From assembly GCA_966249405.1 (NCBI GenBank), contig CBINDO010000159.1, positions 1 through 17,992 of the forward strand: 17,992 bases of DNA, in the 5' to 3' direction. The notes beneath the pieces are model-generated. The model did not search any database, was not told the DNA's origin, and was given only the letters and a program-made list of their open reading frames with translations. The DNA is from SZUA-265 sp966249405 (lineage in GTDB: Bacteria; Myxococcota_A; Polyangia; Polyangiales; Polyangiaceae). Shown piece by piece: positions 1 to 6,997 of the stretch (position 1 is its first letter; the number at the start of each line of letters is the position of its first letter). A program made the translations under genes and the position numbers.

Positions 1-290
1 GGCTCGTTGCACACCGCTGCCTCGACGCCGAGGACCCAGCTGCCACCGAGGGCCCATTGGTTGAGGTGCAATCGATCGGGCACCGCGTAGTCGCTCGGTG
101 CGTCGATGACCGGCCGACCGAGTGACGAGAACCCCTGAGCCTGCGCCACACCTCCATACGTTTCCGGCGATCGAACCTCGTGCCAATCCGCCGAGCGTTC
201 GATCCCACGCGTCTCGACGGACGCGGGTTCGGCAGGGATCTGTGCGCCGGCGTCTTCGAGCAGAGCTGCCCACCGACGCCTCCCGTCGTG
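1..290 (-). pseudogene. C-terminal fragment of a DipZ-like thioredoxin-family protein (5'-truncated, runs off the left edge)
   Basis: The minus-strand frame closed by a stop at 293-291 reads leftwards through RSPETYGG, then RLHLNQWALGGSW and GVEAAVCNE, and is still open at base 1. From memory, the SPETY and LNQWAL-G-W blocks are typical of the C-terminal part of DipZ/CcdA-thioredoxin fusion proteins, where a thioredoxin domain is followed by a beta-sandwich extension. The stretch RRRWAALLEDAG before them matches the helix that normally ends the thioredoxin domain. No ATG, GTG or TTG occurs in frame before this block, and the CXXC thioredoxin core is missing because the frame stops at 291. It is therefore a 5'-truncated remnant, a frameshifted gene, or an assembly junction. 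The family match is by eye; the truncation is seen directly. Confidence 0.6.
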
Positions 291-371
291 TCAGCGGACA
301 ACATTCCCCAGTGTACCAACACCGACGTGGGCGGGCCGATGTTCACAGCCGGTCTGGAGTGGCGGCTGTGA
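291..371 (+). pseudogene. Possible C-terminal end of an outer-membrane beta-barrel protein
   Basis: The plus frame ending at the stop 369-371 reads NTDVGGPMFTAGLEWRL. An alternating final strand with a terminal hydrophobic residue is how many outer-membrane barrels end. The frame stays open back to 126, but that stretch overlaps the better supported DipZ-like fragment on the other strand, so only the last 26 codons are claimed. A stop in this frame at 123-125 means no complete gene can lie here. It may be a remnant fused to the fragment on its left, or chance. The 72 bases from 372 to 443 hold nothing recognisable. Confidence 0.28.
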
Positions 372-443
372 ACGGTCACGCGGTGGCGTCGAAGGGCGCC
401 GCCGCGCCGTCCGGGTGAACCATTGCCCTTGGTCGCGCTGTCG

Positions 444-1346
444 TTACCAGACCAAGCGATAGTCGATGTAGGGGAACCAATGGTTGCGGCGGCCGTAGGG
501 ATAACGCGCGTGAGTGAAGCGCACGCCCAAGGGCAACGTGGAGACGCGACTCAACAAGAGCCGCGCTTCGAGGACCGCCTCCACCGCGAACGCGCCGGCG
601 ACGGACGAAAACGGTAAGCGCGTGTAACTCGCCGACATCTCGTATCCGACGGCATTCTGTATGACGCCTTCGAGCACGGTGTTCACACCCACCGTCCAGC
701 CTGCGTTGGCCGCTGCGAGCCGGGGGTACAAGAATGGGAACTCGAGGACGGGGGCCTTTCCACCGGCCGCGCCCTGCACGAAAGGTTGTACGGTACCCCA
801 ACTGCTCGGACCTAGCCGCCAGGTCGCCAACACGCCGAGATCCATCTGCACCACGGGCGGAAGATCGGCGGTGGGGTCCACCAAGCCGCCGGTGCCCTCC
901 CGGGCCACGGCGCCCAAGAACCAAGTGGGATAACTCACGGCGTGGGACGTCGAGAGCGTGAACTCTTCGGTGTCCCACCAGCGCAACTTGGCCTCGAGTT
1001 GAGGCCACAAGAAGAAACCGAGGGGGTGCAGGGCCAGCTCCAAGCGCTCGCTGACTGCATACTTGGCGTAGGAAAACACACCGAACTCGAGCGTGCCGGG
1101 TGCGGCCGTCAAGGCGCTGTGACGGACATCTTTGGTGAAGGTTTTGGCAGGTTGGCTAGTCTCGGCGGCGCGCACGACCCGGGGTAGCACGGTTGCGCAC
1201 AACGCCAGGCCAACGGCCAAGAACGAACCTGCGCGCCGCAGGTGGAGTCGCGGCCGTGAAGATGGGCGCGCGGGCTTGGGCGAAGTGGTGGGAGGGAGCC
1301 GCGTAGAGCGCTCGAGCGCTGGGCCCAACCATAAGAAGCGACTCAC
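444..1346 (-). CDS. Predicted outer-membrane beta-barrel protein
   Basis: The 300-residue product has a Sec signal-like segment at about residues 36-60: basic RPRLHLRR, then a hydrophobic core, then VVRA before AETSQ. The mature part is rich in alternating hydrophobic strands and Gly/aromatic residues, and the last residues are YIDYRLVW. A terminal aromatic residue is the usual barrel-assembly signal of outer-membrane proteins. The GTG start at 1346 shares four bases (GTGA) with the stop of the upstream EEP lipoprotein gene, which supports this start and translational coupling, although it gives an unusually long N-region before the hydrophobic core. It is the last gene of the slyD-fdhD-EEP cluster. 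No specific transporter or enzyme family was recognised; the barrel assignment is inferred from sequence pattern. Confidence 0.75.
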   Translation of the reverse strand: MSRFLWLGPALERSTRLPPTTSPKPARPSSRPRLHLRRAGSFLAVGLALCATVLPRVVRAAETSQPAKTFTKDVRHSALTAAPGTLEFGVFSYAKYAVSERLELALHPLGFFLWPQLEAKLRWWDTEEFTLSTSHAVSYPTWFLGAVAREGTGGLVDPTADLPPVVQMDLGVLATWRLGPSSWGTVQPFVQGAAGGKAPVLEFPFLYPRLAAANAGWTVGVNTVLEGVIQNAVGYEMSASYTRLPFSSVAGAFAVEAVLEARLLLSRVSTLPLGVRFTHARYPYGRRNHWFPYIDYRLVW

Positions 1347-2491
1347 CGAGATACCTCCACGTCGACCACGAGCGGCGCGTGGTCCGAGGCGTCCATGGTG
1401 CGGATGTTTGCGACTTCGTTCTGCAAGACTGCCCCGTTGGTCATGGGACGATTGCTGAACAGGTAGTCAAGGGTGCGGTTCCAGAACTCGTCTTTGGCGG
1501 TCGAGTGGGAGAAGTATGCCGCGTTGTTCGCTTGGTAATCCTCGAGTGGGATCGCCGCGTGATAGGCGTCGTACAGGGAGTCGAGCCAATCGGTCTCTTC
1601 GCGGAAGTCGTCCGCGAGGTATTCCTCGGTGCACGCCGAGTCGGGGAAATCGTCGAGCTTCTCGCTGCCAGGTGGCAATGCGTTGAGGTCGCCGCCAGCG
1701 ATCACTGCGCCGCGCTTAGCTGCTGCGTCCAAGTGAGACTCGAAGATGTCGATGTGCTGCTTCTTCGTGCCGTCTTGCGAATAGGCCTCCGCGTGGGTCG
1801 CGATGAGCTTCAGCGGCGTTGTGCCGCCGGGCGCGACGTCCGCTTCCAGTATGTTGCGGCGCAGGTAGAAGTACCGGACGATGTCGGCTTGGTCCGTACG
1901 CAAAGGGAGCGCGTAACGCGTGGCGTTTTCGAGCGGCCAACGGCTGAGGATCGCATTGCCCGAGTCCATCGCGCCGAGGCCGTCGCTGGGCACGAAATCG
2001 GCCCGCCACTGCGACGCGTATGCCCCGAAGTTCATCTCGGTGTGGTCGAGCAGCCACTGGACCTGATCGACGAATGCGGAGCGCTTCGAGTTTACGTCGA
2101 CCTCCTCGAGAAACAGGATGTCGGGATCGACCTCGTTGATGATCTTCGCCAGGCGTTCCAGGTTCTCGAGCACCTCCTGCTCGGTCATCAATACGCGGTC
2201 GCCGTGGCAATCGAAGAAGAAATCGATGCGCCCGCCGCCGAACTTGACGTTGTAGGTCATCACCTTCAACGTGCCGTCGAAGTCGCCGATGGCTTTGCGT
2301 TTGGCCGACCTATAGAGCTCCGCCTCTTCCACCGGTTCGAACTCGACGTGGAAGGGGTCGCAACCGGGCAACGCCGCCGTCGACACACTGGCCGTGAGGG
2401 CAGCAGCCAACAGCCGTAGGGGCTTCCGTGGGTGGGCAACGCCCGGCTCGCGTGCACTTGGCTGCCATGCAGGGGTGACGAGCATCTTCAT
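1343..2491 (-). CDS. Endonuclease/exonuclease/phosphatase (EEP) family lipoprotein
   Basis: The 382-residue metal-dependent hydrolase carries the EEP-fold residues in order: TYNVKF (Asn81), ILFLEEVD (Glu130), NAILSRWP (from Asn179), ATHAE (His233), GGDLNALP (Asp268, Asn270), TLDYLFSN (Asp342) and ASDHAPL (Asp370, His371). These are the metal and catalytic positions of the DNase I/sphingomyelinase/phosphatase superfamily. Residues 24-44 form a lipoprotein signal ending LPGC (Cys44), so the enzyme should be exported and membrane-anchored. The ATG at 2491 was chosen because GGAG lies 7 bases upstream (2499-2502), the signal peptide follows, and it overlaps the fdhD stop as ATGA; a longer frame start at 2620 would run far into fdhD. 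The substrate (nucleic acid, phospholipid or inositol phosphate) cannot be told. Its stop overlaps the start of the downstream barrel gene. Confidence 0.9.
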   Translation of the reverse strand: MKMLVTPAWQPSAREPGVAHPRKPLRLLAAALTASVSTAALPGCDPFHVEFEPVEEAELYRSAKRKAIGDFDGTLKVMTYNVKFGGGRIDFFFDCHGDRVLMTEQEVLENLERLAKIINEVDPDILFLEEVDVNSKRSAFVDQVQWLLDHTEMNFGAYASQWRADFVPSDGLGAMDSGNAILSRWPLENATRYALPLRTDQADIVRYFYLRRNILEADVAPGGTTPLKLIATHAEAYSQDGTKKQHIDIFESHLDAAAKRGAVIAGGDLNALPPGSEKLDDFPDSACTEEYLADDFREETDWLDSLYDAYHAAIPLEDYQANNAAYFSHSTAKDEFWNRTLDYLFSNRPMTNGAVLQNEVANIRTMDASDHAPLVVDVEVSR

Positions 2492-3336
2492 GGGTGTTCT
2501 CCGACAAGGCGCGAATGTCCACTGTAAATGTTGAACCCGCCCGCGCGGAAGAAGCCCGCGAGCAAAATTCCGGCACGCTTGGCCAAGTCGACCGCCAATG
2601 AAGTGGGGGCCGAGAGACACAACACCGTCGAAAATCCCGCGACGAGCGCCTTGTGTACGATTTCGAAGCTGGCGCGGCTGCTCACTAGCAACGCCTGGTC
2701 ATCACTCACGGGCAGGCGCCCCGATAGGACCAGCCTGCCGACGAGTTTGTCCACCGCGTTGTGTCTCCCGACGTCTTCTGCCGTCAGGAGCACGTCGCCG
2801 TTCGTGTTCACCAAGGAGGCGGCGTGGGTGCAACCCGTCTCCGCGAAGAGCGACTGGGCCGAACCGAATTGTGCGAAGAGTTTCGTCACCACCGTTTGGC
2901 GCCACGGCTGACTGGACGGCTGCGGGCGCCGACCGAGCGACGCCGCGACCAACGCGTCGAGGTTGCCGTGCCCACATACGCCGCAGCTCGTGGTCTGCGT
3001 TCGCGGTGCCAACGCGGGGTCACGCGCCTTGAGGAGGCTCTCCATGGCTGCGTTGGGGACGAGTTCGTAGGTGTCGCCGTAGTTGTCGTCGCCCGGACGT
3101 CCACAAACGCTCAAGCTGGAGATCTCGGAGGCCGGATCGCGGACGTATCCTTCGTGATAGAGCCAGCCGATGATCAGGTGTCGATCGTCACCCGGGGTAC
3201 GCATGGTGGTGAGCCAAACGTCCCCCTGGCTGGTCAAGGTGAGCGGCGCTTCGACTGCGAGGAGATCCTCTCGACGACCTCCGCCATCGGTTCCACCGAC
3301 GCGGGTTATCGGACGAGGTTCCGCGGGTCGTCGCAT
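2488..3336 (-). CDS. fdhD: Formate dehydrogenase accessory sulfurtransferase FdhD
   Basis: FdhD moves sulfur from a cysteine desulfurase to the molybdenum or tungsten bis-MGD cofactor, which activates formate dehydrogenase in the cytoplasm. The 282-residue product has the family signatures: TTSCGVCG with the cysteine pair Cys118/Cys121 that relays sulfur, ETGCTHAA, EDVGRHNAVDKLVG, SRASFEIV and SAPTSLAV. Length is normal for the family. It starts 7 bases after the stop of the SlyD-like gene and its stop overlaps the start of the EEP lipoprotein gene, so all are probably co-transcribed. No formate dehydrogenase subunit or molybdopterin gene is in the window, so its client must be elsewhere. The Shine-Dalgarno is weak (GACGGGC), which fits coupling to the gene before it. 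Confidence 0.96.
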   Translation of the reverse strand: MRRPAEPRPITRVGGTDGGGRREDLLAVEAPLTLTSQGDVWLTTMRTPGDDRHLIIGWLYHEGYVRDPASEISSLSVCGRPGDDNYGDTYELVPNAAMESLLKARDPALAPRTQTTSCGVCGHGNLDALVAASLGRRPQPSSQPWRQTVVTKLFAQFGSAQSLFAETGCTHAASLVNTNGDVLLTAEDVGRHNAVDKLVGRLVLSGRLPVSDDQALLVSSRASFEIVHKALVAGFSTVLCLSAPTSLAVDLAKRAGILLAGFFRAGGFNIYSGHSRLVGEHP

Positions 3337-3343
3337 GCGCCCG

Positions 3344-3841
3344 TCAGTGGTGGTGTCCGCCCGGACCGTGGGCGTGTCCGTGGGTCAACTCGTCTTTGGT
3401 GGCCTTGCGGATTTCCTTGATGGTAACCGAGAAGTGCAACGTCTTGTCGGCGAGCTCGTGGTTGGCGTCGACTTCGATCGTCTTGAGCTTCACCTTGGTT
3501 ACCGTAACCGGCAGACGTCCACCGTCGGGTGAACTCATCTGCAGCACCATCCCTTTGGTCGGGGTGAGGCCTTCGGGCAGGCTGGTCTTCGGGACCTCGA
3601 AAACGCGGCTTTCGTCGCGAGTGCCGTAGCCTTGTTCAGGCGGCACGCTGACCTCGACGAAGTCGCCGACGGCCTTGCCTTCGAGGGCTTTTTCCAGCCC
3701 TTCGACGATGTTTTGGTGCCCGTGGAGGTAGTAGAGCGGTTCACGGCCGCTGCTCGAATCGATTACCTGACCGTCGTCACCTTTGAGAGTGTAGTCGATG
3801 GCGACCACTCGGTTTGCTTGAACGTCCATGGGGGCCGTCAT
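3344..3841 (-). CDS. slyD: SlyD-like FKBP-type peptidyl-prolyl cis-trans isomerase with histidine-rich tail
   Basis: The 165-residue product has the SlyD layout: a split FKBP domain (about residues 8-70 and 125-147), an inserted chaperone (IF) domain at about 70-125, and a metal-binding tail. Visible landmarks are the FKBP start YTLKGDDGQVIDSS, the LHGHQNIVEGLEKAL helix, the VPPEQGYG turn and the family block NHELADKTLHF. The last 12 residues contain six histidines (HGHAHGPGGHHH). SlyD proteins fold proline-containing substrates and deliver Ni or other metals, for example to hydrogenases. Placement directly before fdhD suggests a role with metalloenzyme maturation, which is inference. The start is ATG 3841; Met5 (3829) is an alternative. 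It is the first gene of the minus-strand cluster, and bases 3842-3922 separate it from the next gene. Confidence 0.93.
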   Translation of the reverse strand: MTAPMDVQANRVVAIDYTLKGDDGQVIDSSSGREPLYYLHGHQNIVEGLEKALEGKAVGDFVEVSVPPEQGYGTRDESRVFEVPKTSLPEGLTPTKGMVLQMSSPDGGRLPVTVTKVKLKTIEVDANHELADKTLHFSVTIKEIRKATKDELTHGHAHGPGGHHH

Positions 3842-3922
3842 ATCACCGTTGGATTCGGGTCCAAGGGGGTTTGGGCCGGCGGAGGTCTGATTTCGGCGGT
3901 GTGCGCCGCGTCCGCTCGAACG

Positions 3923-4402
3923 TCACGGCAACGATTTGTACGTGGCCAAATCGACGGAACCCAGGTTTTTGCGTGGCGCGCCGTCTTCCGTCCACGTGCG
4001 GTCCGCTTCGAGCCAATAACTGCCGACGAAGGTGTGGGGCGGCGAGCCGCCGTAGTCTTCAGGAGACAGCATCGAAAAGAACGCGACCCCGTCGGGGCGA
4101 CGGTAGAGGTGGTAACGCTGACCCGGAACGCGCGTGAAACGGCATTCGGCTCGGTGCAGTTCGACGTCTCGCGCGGCCTTGTCCAAGATCTCCCGCGCCT
4201 GGGCTTGGAGCTCTTGGATCTGCTGATGGATCAGGGTCAGCTGAGCGTGCGTCTGATGAGCGATCTGATTCGATGCCTGGGCGATTTGGGCTGCCGTGTC
4301 GACCAGTGAGATGGCCGGGTCGAGACGCCGTGTCGGGTAGGGCGAGCTGTGGGGAGCCACCTGGACGTTCGGACCTGTGTAACGAGACGAACCGTCGGTC
4401 AT
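3923..4402 (-). CDS. DUF2452 family protein
   Basis: The 159-residue protein matches the DUF2452 pattern as I know it: SPYPTRRLDPAISLVD, then a helical block at about residues 35-85 rich in Gln and Ala (likely coiled coil), then ELHRAECRF, GQRYHLYRRPDG, FFSMLSPEDYGG and GSYWLEADRTW. The family has no known biochemical role; the compact C-terminal block looks like a small folded beta domain. There is no signal peptide, so it is probably cytoplasmic. The ATG at 4402 was preferred to the longer frame from 4492 because family members begin close to this point. It has little Shine-Dalgarno but a TACAAT hexamer 7 bases ahead, so the message may be leaderless. The stop of the GYF_2 gene is not shared and its 3' end lies about 98 bases upstream. 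Confidence 0.85.
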   Translation of the reverse strand: MTDGSSRYTGPNVQVAPHSSPYPTRRLDPAISLVDTAAQIAQASNQIAHQTHAQLTLIHQQIQELQAQAREILDKAARDVELHRAECRFTRVPGQRYHLYRRPDGVAFFSMLSPEDYGGSPPHTFVGSYWLEADRTWTEDGAPRKNLGSVDLATYKSLP

Positions 4403-4409
4403 GTCGCCG

Positions 4410-4415
4410 ATTGTA
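4410..4415 (-). promoter_or_regulatory. Possible -10 element for a leaderless DUF2452 transcript
   Basis: TACAAT lies exactly 7 bases before the ATG at 4402, which would place the transcription start on or next to the start codon. No convincing -35 box was found at 16-18 bases further upstream, so this is a weak call. Confidence 0.25.
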
Positions 4416-4500
4416 GCCGCAAGCTGGCGGAAAGGGGGATACGAGAGTCGGTTCGCCGGTGGTTTTGCCAACGGTGTCAACCGCTTCGCCACGGCATTGG

Positions 4501-6003
4501 CTACTCTACACCGTCGACTTCACGGAGGAAGGCGCGGACGCCGGCTACCGTTTCAATGCTCGGTTTGCCCAAGACCTGGATTTCGAATAGCGCATAGGCG
4601 CTGTGCGATGATGGTCCGAACCACTGCCGTAAGGTGCCGTTGCGGTGACAGATTATCGCCAACGCGACGATCACCGAGAACGCCCAGAACGCGAGTTCGC
4701 TTTTGGACAGACGCGCCGAGGGGAGGGGTCGCTCCTCGAGCACCAGGCCCTGCGTCGTGTCGGTTGCACCGGAAAATGGCAGCCCGCCGCTGGGCGATGG
4801 GGGCGCCCACGGGTTTGCTTCCATCGGTGAGACGTGGACCGGGCCTGCGCCGCCCGGAATCGGATGTTGCGCCGGTGGCGCACCGAATCCCACCGGGAAC
4901 GCTGGCGCGCTCTGACCGTTGGTGGCCGGATAAGGTGAGGAGTTGTAGCCAGCGTTTTGGCCGTAACCGGGGAACGCGGCGTCCGCGTTTGGCACCCCGA
5001 CGTTCGCCACGGCAACGGGCATCGACGGCGAAACCGCGGGGACGGGTGCTGGCGCAACCTGAGGCTGTGGAGCCGTCAGGTGCGTGAACGCGTTGTCGGG
5101 CAGTGGCGGCGCTTGGACTCGGAGGCTCGGTTTGGCCGGCGGCGTGGCAGGGGCCTCGAATGTCGGTGAGACGGCCGCGACCGGCAGCGGCGCTGGTTCT
5201 ACGCGCCGTTCGGTGGTCTGCGGAGCGGTCGGCGGACTGGGCGACGTGATCATCACCGGTGCGGGGGCAGGTTTGATGGGGTCGGCGCTCGTGTTTGGTG
5301 CACCGACCGCCTGGGCGCCGCGCCGCGTTGAGGCCGCTGGGGGAGCGGGCTTGTCCAGGGTGCTCGGCGGTTGCGCGCTCGTCGCCGCTGGTTTGGCGGG
5401 CGCCGGCAGAATGCTCGGCGGGGCACGTCTCGTGCGGGAACCGCTCGCGCTCGTTGGCGCACTCGGTGGCGCCGAGACGCGGCGACTCGTCGTGCGAGGC
5501 GGCGTGAGCGGCTTCGGGTTCAGCGTGTTCGGCGCTTCGTCGCGCGGTGGGACACTCGGCAGAGGTACACCGCGCCCGGTACGTTTGGAGGGGGGCCCCG
5601 AGCGGCGCTGCGGCAGGGCAGGCGGGCGCGATCGCGTCTCGGGGGCGCGGGCCGCTTCGGGAGCGGTCACCGCGGACGTCTTGGGAGCCGTCGGAAGTGA
5701 ACGCGCCTCCGATTCGACGGGTGCAGCCGCGACCGCGGTCGACGGGCTATTTGGCACCGGCGCAGGCGCGGCTGGAGCCGGTGCTTTCGGCGCAGACCCG
5801 GCAGGGCGCGACGGTTCGGGGACCGGTGGCGGCTCGAGCCCGGCGACTTCGTATAACGGCTTCCAGTCGTTGGACCCCGGCTCTCGGATCAAAGTCCCGG
5901 AGGAAATGGCTCCCGTCTGAAACGACGCGTCGAGCTGTTCCAGGGTCATTCGTTCGGTTTTGCCGGGACTCAACAAGACGTCCCATAACCCCGTGTCTAC
6001 CAA
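4501..6003 (-). CDS. GYF_2-type domain, long Pro/Ala-rich linker, C-terminal membrane anchor
   Basis: The 500-residue protein has three parts. Residues 1-57 (WDVLLSPGKTERMTLEQLD to WKPLYEVAGLE) resemble the GYF_2 domain common in Myxococcota, thought to bind proline-rich or other partners. Residues about 58-430 are low-complexity Pro/Ala/Ser sequence, probably disordered. A single hydrophobic helix at about 436-453 (LAFWAFSVIVALAII) is followed by a 47-residue C-terminal segment. The GYF part is probably cytoplasmic and tethered to the inner membrane. The start is TTG 6003: it sits 5 bases after a perfect AAGGAGGT, so initiation here is strongly supported. Partner and role are unknown. It is transcribed divergently from the OmpA/MotB-like gene. 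The Pro-rich region gives a long open Gly/Ala frame on the opposite strand, which is a composition artefact. Confidence 0.85.
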   Translation of the reverse strand: MVDTGLWDVLLSPGKTERMTLEQLDASFQTGAISSGTLIREPGSNDWKPLYEVAGLEPPPVPEPSRPAGSAPKAPAPAAPAPVPNSPSTAVAAAPVESEARSLPTAPKTSAVTAPEAARAPETRSRPPALPQRRSGPPSKRTGRGVPLPSVPPRDEAPNTLNPKPLTPPRTTSRRVSAPPSAPTSASGSRTRRAPPSILPAPAKPAATSAQPPSTLDKPAPPAASTRRGAQAVGAPNTSADPIKPAPAPVMITSPSPPTAPQTTERRVEPAPLPVAAVSPTFEAPATPPAKPSLRVQAPPLPDNAFTHLTAPQPQVAPAPVPAVSPSMPVAVANVGVPNADAAFPGYGQNAGYNSSPYPATNGQSAPAFPVGFGAPPAQHPIPGGAGPVHVSPMEANPWAPPSPSGGLPFSGATDTTQGLVLEERPLPSARLSKSELAFWAFSVIVALAIICHRNGTLRQWFGPSSHSAYALFEIQVLGKPSIETVAGVRAFLREVDGVE

Positions 6004-6008
6004 CTGAA

Positions 6009-6016
6009 ACCTCCTT
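6009..6016 (-). promoter_or_regulatory. Strong Shine-Dalgarno that fixes a TTG start
   Basis: The minus strand reads AAGGAGGT, fully complementary to the 16S anti-SD core, 5 bases before the TTG at 6003. It decides the start of the GYF_2 protein, which otherwise has its first ATG only at codon 19. Confidence 0.85.
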
Positions 6017-6229
6017 CGGTCGCGCCGTGGTGGTCCTCAAGTTAGCGGAAGTCGGGCGGTTTGCCCACCGCTGTCTTGCTCGAGAGTCGGGGCGCTTTGG
6101 TGCAGGGCAGCGTACGACATTGGGGCCAACGTGGGTTTTTGCCACCGACTTGAAATTGCGGGCCAATTGGGGGCGCCGAGCCGGTCTTGCGGTTCTCTGT
6201 CGGCGGCACCCGTGTTAGTTTTCGGCGAC

Positions 6230-6970
6230 ATGGCGAAAGATCCGTTTGCAGGCCCGGGCGTGAAGAAGCTGACACCTGGACGAATCGCGCTCGGTTTGGT
6301 GCTGATTGGCAGCGCTACCTTCGCGCTGGGCTTCTACTTGCCGCTCAGCGACGCCCACGCGTTGCTGGCCAAGGAGCACCGGGCGATGAGTGAGGCGGCC
6401 AATAGCACCAAGGCTCAGCTCGAAAAGACGACCGAGCAGCTGCTCGCGGCCAAAGAAGAACGGGACGAGGCCCAGGCTGCGATGAAGAAGGTGGAGACGG
6501 AGCGGGCCTCGGGAAAGGCCGCCGTCGAGGCGGTGGCAAAGAGTGTCGAGAGCAAGCTCGCCTCTTCGATCAAGGCCAAAGTCGTGGTCGTGGAACCTGC
6601 CGCCGACAGAATCACGCTCGTGATCGACGAGTCTCGAGTGTTCAAGCCGAACGAGGTGCAACCGCACAAGCCGGGGCAGACGCTGTTGTGCGCCATCGCC
6701 AAGGGCCTCAAAGATGTCGCTGCCGACTACCACGTCGCGGAACACTCTCGAGTGAACAAGGTCACCGACGCGATCTTGAAACGCAACTACCCGACGACGT
6801 GGGAACTCACGGCAGCGCGAGCCGGCGCGGCCGCCCGAACCATGGTTGGTTGTGGGTTAACTGAGAAGGCGACGCGGGCAGTCGGCTTGGGACACGCGCA
6901 GCCAAATCCGGACGCGGATCCGAAGTCCACCGGGGAGATCCGGATCGCACTGTATCCACGCAAGCCGTGA
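6230..6970 (+). CDS. Membrane-anchored coiled-coil protein with MotB/OmpA-like peptidoglycan-binding domain
   Basis: The 246-residue protein has one N-terminal membrane helix (about residues 18-40, RIALGLVLIGSATFALGFYL), a charged coiled coil (about 42-112), and an OmpA/MotB-like domain (about 118-245). The domain shows VIDESRVFKPNEVQPHKPGQ, then TTWELTAARAGAAARTMV, very like the MotB NWELSADRA block with its conserved Arg (Arg197), and ends GEIRIALYP. In this family the domain binds peptidoglycan in the periplasm. Two differences matter: the membrane helix has no Asp, so it cannot be an ordinary ion-conducting stator, and the usual EGHTD motif is replaced by VAEHSRV. No MotA-like gene is adjacent. 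ATG 6230 is chosen because the extra codons of a longer frame from 6131 look non-coding. Bases 6004-6229 hold no other gene. Confidence 0.85.
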   Translation: MAKDPFAGPGVKKLTPGRIALGLVLIGSATFALGFYLPLSDAHALLAKEHRAMSEAANSTKAQLEKTTEQLLAAKEERDEAQAAMKKVETERASGKAAVEAVAKSVESKLASSIKAKVVVVEPAADRITLVIDESRVFKPNEVQPHKPGQTLLCAIAKGLKDVAADYHVAEHSRVNKVTDAILKRNYPTTWELTAARAGAAARTMVGCGLTEKATRAVGLGHAQPNPDADPKSTGEIRIALYPRKP

Positions 6971-6997
6971 ACCCAGGAGCGTTGCGAGGCGCAAGCC

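Noticed and set aside
1379..2419. 346-codon plus-strand open frame opposite the EEP gene
   Set aside because: It is antisense to a gene with clear catalytic motifs; its Val/Arg/Glu-rich sequence is what GC-rich third positions give, and it has no domain.
5084..5920. 278-codon plus-strand Gly/Ala-rich frame
   Set aside because: It is the antisense of the Pro/Ala linker of the GYF_2 protein; low complexity explains the missing stops.
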